The notes under the pieces: model-generated | Database searches by the model: none | What the model was told of the DNA's origin: nothing | The model's input: only the letters and a program-made list of their open reading frames with translations | Made by a program: the position numbers and the translations under genes | Assembly (NCBI GenBank): GCA_937870795.1 | Contig: CALMWS010000370.1 | Coordinates: 1 to 37,977 of the forward strand | Length of the DNA stretch: 37,977 nt | Reading direction: 5' to 3' | DNA from: an uncultured Bacteroidota bacterium | GTDB taxonomy: Bacteria; Bacteroidota; Bacteroidia; Chitinophagales; Saprospiraceae | Shown: positions 33,927 through 37,977 of the stretch, piece by piece | How positions within the stretch are numbered: position 1 is the first letter of the stretch | How the letters are laid out: the number at the start of each line of letters is the position of its first letter

Positions 33927-34778
33927 ATGAAAACCCTTATAAAATTATTCACCCTTATTTCTATCATTACTTTTTTCTCTTGTGGCGATGATGATACTTC
34001 CACCACCACAGGCAGCATGGAAGTTGAATTCGACAACATCGCCATCGTCAATGGCATTGAACAACAACTTTCTTTGGTAACCGCTGGAAGTACCAGCTAT
34101 GGCTATACCAATTCCCTGGGACAAAAATTCAACATCAATTTGTTGCGTTACTACATCTCTGCCATCGAACTGGAAACTACCGATGGTAAGGTGTACAAAG
34201 ATGTACTCGAAGTATCGGCTACAGGCAGCAAAGGATATTACCTGATCGACGAAGCCAACCCTGCTTCACAGGTAGTTGAGCTGGACAACATTCCCGCCGG
34301 CAAGTACAGCAAGATTACCTTCACGGTTGGTGTCGACAGCACAGGTGTACTCAATGGTGCTACCGGTGGCGCACTTGACCCTGCTACCAGCAAGATGTTC
34401 TGGAACTGGAATTCAGGCTACATCGCCCTCAAATTTGAAGGTCAGTCTGATGCTTCCAACGGCGGTGTGAGTGGTGCAGAAACCGTCACTACTACCAATC
34501 CAAATGGCATCGCTTACCACATAGGAGGTTGGAAAAACATTGCAGGTACAGCCTTTGTGTACAACAACAAAAGAATCAGTTTCAACTTTGACACCGATGC
34601 TGTTGTGGATGCAAAATCTGCGCCCCACGTACACATGACCTTTGATGTAATGGGCTTATTCAATGGTCACCACAAAGTTGATTTCACAGGCAACCACAAT
34701 GTGCACAAACCATCCGATGGGGTGGACATGGCACACAACATGGAAGAAGCCTTCAACTTTGACCATATTCATCAGTAA
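33927..34778 (+). CDS. MbnP family copper-binding-type lipoprotein
   Basis: Predicted lipoprotein of 283 residues; lipobox FFSC19 after a short signal peptide. The MbnP pattern is recognisable: FNINLLRYYISAIELETTDG, then KMFWNWNSGYIALKFEGQSD (157-174). In methanotroph MbnP a Trp is oxidised to kynurenine by its partner MbnH to form the copper site; candidates here are W159, W161 and W202. The last 50 residues carry nine His (234, 236, 248, 249, 257, 260, 270, 280, 282) plus Met237, 242, 268 and 272, a likely metal-binding tail. The MbnH-like gene follows 57 bp downstream. No methanobactin precursor or biosynthesis gene is visible. Copper binding is inferred from family. Confidence 0.87.
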   Translation: MKTLIKLFTLISIITFFSCGDDDTSTTTGSMEVEFDNIAIVNGIEQQLSLVTAGSTSYGYTNSLGQKFNINLLRYYISAIELETTDGKVYKDVLEVSATGSKGYYLIDEANPASQVVELDNIPAGKYSKITFTVGVDSTGVLNGATGGALDPATSKMFWNWNSGYIALKFEGQSDASNGGVSGAETVTTTNPNGIAYHIGGWKNIAGTAFVYNNKRISFNFDTDAVVDAKSAPHVHMTFDVMGLFNGHHKVDFTGNHNVHKPSDGVDMAHNMEEAFNFDHIHQ

Positions 34779-34795
34779 TAGTTTTTATTGGAATT

Positions 34796-34821
34796 GGGCG
34801 GGCGGGGAAACCTGCCTGCCC
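34796..34821 (+). other. GC-rich intercistronic hairpin with GAAA loop
   Basis: GGGCGGGCGGG (34796-34806), loop GAAA, CCTGCCTGCCC (34811-34821): an 11-bp stem with two G-U pairs and a GNRA tetraloop. It lies between the MbnP-like stop and the MbnH-like ATG at 34836, 14 nt before it. No T-run follows, so processing, stability or partial termination is more likely than a full terminator. Confidence 0.7.
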
Positions 34822-34835
34822 TTATATCTTTTATC

Positions 34836-35849
34836 ATGAAAAAGTGGTTCTTTTTCCTGCCCTTCATTCTGGGCCTTATGGCATGCGGACAGGACAATAC
34901 AGATACTGAAAATCTATTCCCGGAGCTGCCTTCCTATTTTCCGGACCCGGTCTATCCGGTTGACAAATTTCCGGTGACCCAGGCAGGTTTCGACCTGGGT
35001 AAAAAACTCTTCAATGACCCCATCTTATCCGTAGATCAATCCATTGCCTGCAGCAACTGCCACGTCAAAGCCGTAGCCTTTGTAGATCCGCAGCACGCAC
35101 TCAGTCTGGGCGTCAATGAGCGGCATGGCATTCGCAACGCACCCTCCATTGCCAATATGGCCTTTATGAAGGAGTTTATGTGGGATGGAGGCGTCGTCCA
35201 CCTCGATTTTGTACCCCCCAATGCCATCGAAAATGAATTGGAAATGGATGAAAAATTGGCCCATGTGGTAGCCAAACTCAACCGCAGTTCTGTTTATCCG
35301 GCCATGTTTAAAAATGTTTTTTCGGGTATCGATACCATTACGGCTCCCCTTATGCTCAAGGCTTTGTCGCAATACCAGCTGATGTTGGTTTCCAAAGCTT
35401 CAAAGTACGATAAAGTCAGACAGGGAAAAGATCAATTCTCAGCCGATGAGTCAAAGGGATATGAGATTTTTAAAAGCAAATGTGCTGCCTGCCATTCAGA
35501 ACCCCTCTTTACCAACCAGGGCTATTTCAACAATGGCCTGGACGTGGTATTTCCTGATCTGGGCAGGGCCAGGATCACAGAAGACTTGGGCGATTTGGGC
35601 AAGTTTAAGGTGCCTTCACTGCGAAATGTGGCACTCACGGCTCCTTACATGCACGATGCCCGCTTCAAATCACTGATGGAAGTTTTAAACCACTATTCAG
35701 ACGGGGTCAAAGATTCACCCACATTGGCAGCTCCACTCAAGTCGGGCAGCCAGTTGGGCATTGCCCTCACCCTGGCAGAAAAACAATCGCTCATTGCTTT
35801 TTTAGGTACTTTGACCGATCACGAACTCATAAGTGACCCCCGATTTTGA
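34836..35849 (+). CDS. MbnH/MauG-like diheme cytochrome c peroxidase family lipoprotein
   Basis: Predicted lipoprotein of 337 residues from ATG 34836 with lipobox LMAC17; a longer frame from a TTG at 34788 crosses the GC hairpin and is rejected. Two CXXCH haem motifs are seen: C72-S-N-C75-H76 and C216-A-A-C219-H220. Other family features are FDLGKKLFNDPILSVD (52-67), HGIRNAPSIANMAF (97-110), FMWDGGV (114-120) and VPSLRNVALTAPYMHDARF (259-277). Immediately downstream of an MbnP-like gene, this fits the MbnP-MbnH pair rather than a general H2O2 scavenger; MbnH would oxidise a Trp of MbnP. Family assignment is firm; the specific partner reaction is inferred from context. Confidence 0.9.
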   Translation: MKKWFFFLPFILGLMACGQDNTDTENLFPELPSYFPDPVYPVDKFPVTQAGFDLGKKLFNDPILSVDQSIACSNCHVKAVAFVDPQHALSLGVNERHGIRNAPSIANMAFMKEFMWDGGVVHLDFVPPNAIENELEMDEKLAHVVAKLNRSSVYPAMFKNVFSGIDTITAPLMLKALSQYQLMLVSKASKYDKVRQGKDQFSADESKGYEIFKSKCAACHSEPLFTNQGYFNNGLDVVFPDLGRARITEDLGDLGKFKVPSLRNVALTAPYMHDARFKSLMEVLNHYSDGVKDSPTLAAPLKSGSQLGIALTLAEKQSLIAFLGTLTDHELISDPRF

Positions 35850-35872
35850 ACCAAGCACTGCCTTTAGATTGT

Positions 35873-35880
35873 TATCTTTG
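35873..35880 (+). promoter_or_regulatory. Candidate -7 box for the superoxide dismutase gene
   Basis: TATCTTTG, exact TANNTTTG, 18 nt before the ATG at 35899. TTTG occurs at 35845-35848, 24 nt upstream, a little far for a -33 element. The gene may also be read through from the MbnH-like gene, 49 bp upstream. Confidence 0.5.
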
Positions 35881-35898
35881 TGACTAAACCCAATTAAT

Positions 35899-36909
35899 AT
35901 GCGTCATTTAATATTTGCATTTTTGGTGACCCTTGCCACAACCGCATGGGCACAACCCGCAGGACCCTTTATTTTACCCCTGCTCCCTTACAACTATGAT
36001 GCCCTTGAACCCTATATCGATGCCCAAACCATGGAAATCCACCATTCCAAACACCACCAGGCGTATGTCAACAACCTCAATAAGGCACTGGCAGGAACCA
36101 AGTTTGAAGCCATGCCCCTGACTGACATCATCATGAGGGCTGAAAGAGCAGGTGCTGCCATCCGCAACAATGCAGGCGGTCACTACAATCACTCTTTGTT
36201 TTGGAGCATCCTGGGCAAAGGTGCTGCCTTCAATCCCAAATCAAAAGTAGGGGAAGCCATCATCGCCGACCTCGGTGGACTCGACAGCCTCCAGAAAATG
36301 CTCAACAAAGAAGCATCCTCCCGTTTTGGCTCTGGCTGGGCCTGGCTCTATCTAACGCCTGATAAAAAACTGGCGGTATGCTCATCTCCCAATCAGGACA
36401 ACCCCATCATGGATGTGAGCACTTACAGAGGCATTCCAATTCTTGGTATCGATGTGTGGGAACACGCCTACTACCTCAAATACCAGAACAAAAGAGGCGA
36501 CTACCTTTCTGCCATCTGGAACGTGATCAACTGGAATCAGGTCAACGAAAACTACCTCAATGCACTAAACGATGATCTTTTGCGCGTCATCGAAAAAGAT
36601 GCATGGACAGAGCTCAAGGAATTTCACAAAGTAATGGCCGCTACCTTCCACCCGGCTGAAGAAGGCGACTTTAAGCCCATCAGAGAGCGATCAGGAGAAA
36701 TGGCACTCAAAGCCATGGCCATCCAGAAGGGGAGAATACCAACTTCTTTCAATACGCCTGAAATCAACAAAGCAGTAGCAGACCTTGTATTGGGCGCCGA
36801 AAAATTGAACATGGCAGTGAAAAAGAATAAAAAAGACAAAGAACTCAACAAACAACTCACTGCCCTGCACGATGTGTTTCATACTATCCAGGGGCTGTGT
36901 AGTCATTGA
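35899..36909 (+). CDS. Exported Mn-type superoxide dismutase fused to an extra His-containing helical domain
   Basis: Protein of 336 residues with a signal peptide (MRHLIFAFLVTLATTAWAQ, cleavage near 19), so it acts in the periplasm or outside. The SOD domain is residues about 23-235. Metal ligands by alignment are H48 (MEIHHSKHH), H98 (GGHYNHSLFW), D185 and H189 (DVWEHAYY). GGH before the second ligand and Q166 (SPNQDNP) fit the Mn branch. Normal SODs are about 200 residues; here residues 236-336 add a helical domain with HKVMAATFHPAEEGD (243-257), RSGEMALKAMA and LHDVFHTIQGLCSH (323-336), His-containing and of no family I can name. It lies 49 bp downstream of the MbnH-like gene. Confidence 0.9.
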   Translation: MRHLIFAFLVTLATTAWAQPAGPFILPLLPYNYDALEPYIDAQTMEIHHSKHHQAYVNNLNKALAGTKFEAMPLTDIIMRAERAGAAIRNNAGGHYNHSLFWSILGKGAAFNPKSKVGEAIIADLGGLDSLQKMLNKEASSRFGSGWAWLYLTPDKKLAVCSSPNQDNPIMDVSTYRGIPILGIDVWEHAYYLKYQNKRGDYLSAIWNVINWNQVNENYLNALNDDLLRVIEKDAWTELKEFHKVMAATFHPAEEGDFKPIRERSGEMALKAMAIQKGRIPTSFNTPEINKAVADLVLGAEKLNMAVKKNKKDKELNKQLTALHDVFHTIQGLCSH

Positions 36910-36971
36910 TATTACCATCCGGTAAAAAAAAATCTCAGGGTCGGTTCCGTCAGGTATCGGCCCCTTTTTTT
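36910..36971 (+). terminator. Possible terminator after the superoxide dismutase gene
   Basis: A small hairpin TTACC-atcc-GGTAA (36912-36925) is followed by a G/C-rich stretch and a T-run at 36965-36971. The longer stem pairing is imperfect, so this is only a candidate. Confidence 0.35.
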
Positions 36972-37063
36972 GAATAGCCTGGTGTAAAACTTCATTTTTG
37001 AATTTTTGCCACTTTCAGAATTTGCCTGTTTCAAAGTATAGCAGACTGATTTCCAGTCATCTT

Positions 37064-37104
37064 CCCAGGGGAAATTTCCCCCCGCACAAGGGGAAATTAC
37101 TGGG
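37064..37104 (+). promoter_or_regulatory. Stem-loop upstream of the 37164 lipoprotein gene
   Basis: An inner stem AATTTCCCC (37073-37081) and GGGGAAATT (37090-37098) around an 8-nt loop, flanked by CCCAG (37064-37068) and CTGGG (37100-37104). It ends 22 nt before the -7 box, so it would overlap the -33 region. It could be an operator or the end of the preceding transcript. Confidence 0.4.
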
Positions 37105-37126
37105 TCTGGCTATGGGTAATCCTGCC

Positions 37127-37134
37127 TACATTTG
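37127..37134 (+). promoter_or_regulatory. Candidate -7 box for the 37164 lipoprotein gene
   Basis: TACATTTG, exact TANNTTTG, about 29 nt before the ATG at 37164. No good TTG is present at -33. Confidence 0.45.
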
Positions 37135-37163
37135 GCATTATTTTACCTTATAAACTTTTCCTA

Positions 37164-37655
37164 ATGAGTAAACAAAACGTCAAACCGACAGGAGGCCATG
37201 TACTATTTTTCCTCCTCTTAGTACTTATTTTTGGGGCCACCGGATGTCAAAATTATGATGCTTCTGTATTTCAAAACAAATTGATATCTGAAGATCAAGC
37301 ATCAAATTTATCCTCAAATTTTGTCAATAAATTTGCTGCTTGTGATTCATTTGTACAGACTTATGCCTGGTTTTCAGCTGAAGAACTGTCAAACTATTTG
37401 ACCTATGCCCAAAGGCAGGCAGATTCATTGCACGTAGTGCCAAGCGGAGTGAGGGTGTACTTTGGAGTCTATCCCAAAGGTGCCCCTGAAGGCAGGGAAG
37501 GGAAACTAACGGTTTTCTTTGCACCTACGCAGGCAGTTCCGGTTGATGGAAGAACGGTTCATAAATTAATTGACCTTCAAAATGATCAGCAAAAATATAT
37601 GCTTAACTTTGGCAATATGGGCTATCCGCCAAAAGTTTACGGAGCTCCTGAATAA
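37164..37655 (+). CDS. Small lipoprotein of unknown function
   Basis: Predicted lipoprotein of 163 residues; a 17-residue hydrophobic stretch ends in lipobox GATGC. The mature part includes AWFSAEELSNYLTYAQRQADSL and SGVRVYFGVYPKG, a pattern I recall from an uncharacterised Bacteroidota family with a GVRVYFG core. No catalytic motif is visible. The next gene begins at the base after its stop codon, so they are probably one operon. Confidence 0.82.
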   Translation: MSKQNVKPTGGHVLFFLLLVLIFGATGCQNYDASVFQNKLISEDQASNLSSNFVNKFAACDSFVQTYAWFSAEELSNYLTYAQRQADSLHVVPSGVRVYFGVYPKGAPEGREGKLTVFFAPTQAVPVDGRTVHKLIDLQNDQQKYMLNFGNMGYPPKVYGAPE

Positions 37656-37977
37656 ATGGATATATACAGCTTAGCAAATATTATCATCCCGTGTATCACC
37701 CTGGGAGTAAGCCTTTTTACTCCCGGGGTTTTTGTTTCATGCGACCGGCTTTTCAAAGGCATGCTGGCCCTGGCTGCGGTCACTGAACTGCTGGGATGGT
37801 TGTACAGTGATTCCAATGCCTTTCTTTATAATCTCTACATGCTCCTGCTTTTTCATGGTTATTTTTACCTGTATTTTCTTTTGAACAGGTCAAGTAAAAA
37901 ACGCTGGCTCCTTAACGCTGGCTTGTTAACTTTTTTCTGGCTGGCAGAACTGTTGTATTTAAATGGCATCCATCATG
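37656..37977 (+). CDS. Integral membrane protein, N-terminal part (runs off the right edge)
   Basis: An open frame from ATG 37656-37658, directly after the stop of the preceding lipoprotein gene, continues for 107 codons to the window end. It opens MDIYSLANIIIPCITLGVSL and is very hydrophobic, with about four helices (about 8-28, 35-48, 55-75, 85-100) separated by short polar turns (CDRLFKG, NRSSKKRW). No family can be assigned from this fragment. The zero-gap junction indicates co-translation with the lipoprotein, so a membrane-lipoprotein pair is likely. Confidence 0.78.
   Translation, partial: MDIYSLANIIIPCITLGVSLFTPGVFVSCDRLFKGMLALAAVTELLGWLYSDSNAFLYNLYMLLLFHGYFYLYFLLNRSSKKRWLLNAGLLTFFWLAELLYLNGIHH

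Noticed and set aside
37071-37084. GGGGAAATTTCCCC-type 14-base palindrome as an independent operator
   Set aside because: It overlaps the longer stem-loop at 37064-37104, so I treat them as one structure rather than two features.
1-37977. CRISPR array, tRNA, rRNA, prophage or insertion sequence
   Set aside because: No spaced direct repeats, tRNA cloverleaf sequence, rRNA stretch, integrase or transposase was seen on reading both strands.

Overview
The window looks like a chromosomal segment of a Bacteroidota bacterium, most likely of the Saprospiria. This rests on TANNTTTG -7 boxes upstream of several genes, a gliding-motility/T9SS-type C-terminal domain, a PorD-like T9SS protein, a Bacteroidota-type omega subunit, an MbnP family lipoprotein and many SpII lipoproteins. 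It is gene-dense and mostly housekeeping. I see no phage, integrase, transposase, CRISPR array, rRNA or tRNA. The taxonomic call is an inference from gene content.

Layout. Positions 1-4044: valS (cut by the left edge), an M42 aminopeptidase, and pyrE divergent from a Nudix hydrolase. 4124-9108: an acidic/basic secreted protein converging on a GH20 hexosaminidase-sodium symporter pair. 9316-12189: a lipoprotein coupled to a polyprenyl-phosphate sugar transferase, then a DUF1761 membrane protein. 12231-16231: an exported amidohydrolase, a saccharopine dehydrogenase-like protein and a quinone oxidoreductase-like protein. 16311-18260: a T9SS-type repeat protein. 18263-22550: a coupled three-gene unit, PIG-L deacetylase, an unlisted 33-residue membrane protein and a sodium symporter. 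22648-26466: the bamD-rpoZ-coaBC-porD-purN operon behind a near-consensus promoter. 26611-32270: a CX4CH cytochrome-like lipoprotein, a parallel beta-helix protein, an M14 carboxypeptidase and a DUF1573 protein.

32333-36909 is the most interesting part. A perfect 8+8 bp palindrome precedes a TACCTTTG box. Then follow a small Cys-rich membrane protein (C-NGK-C), a beta-barrel protein opening with CDACGC, an MbnP-like lipoprotein with a His/Met-rich tail, an MbnH/MauG-like diheme lipoprotein, and an exported Mn-type superoxide dismutase fused to an extra His-containing helical domain. The first gap between barrel and MbnP holds a 188-bp nested inverted repeat, and the MbnP-MbnH gap holds an 11-bp GC hairpin with a GAAA loop. 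I read this as a periplasmic copper-handling and redox locus without methanobactin biosynthesis genes. The window ends with a lipoprotein and the start of a membrane protein.
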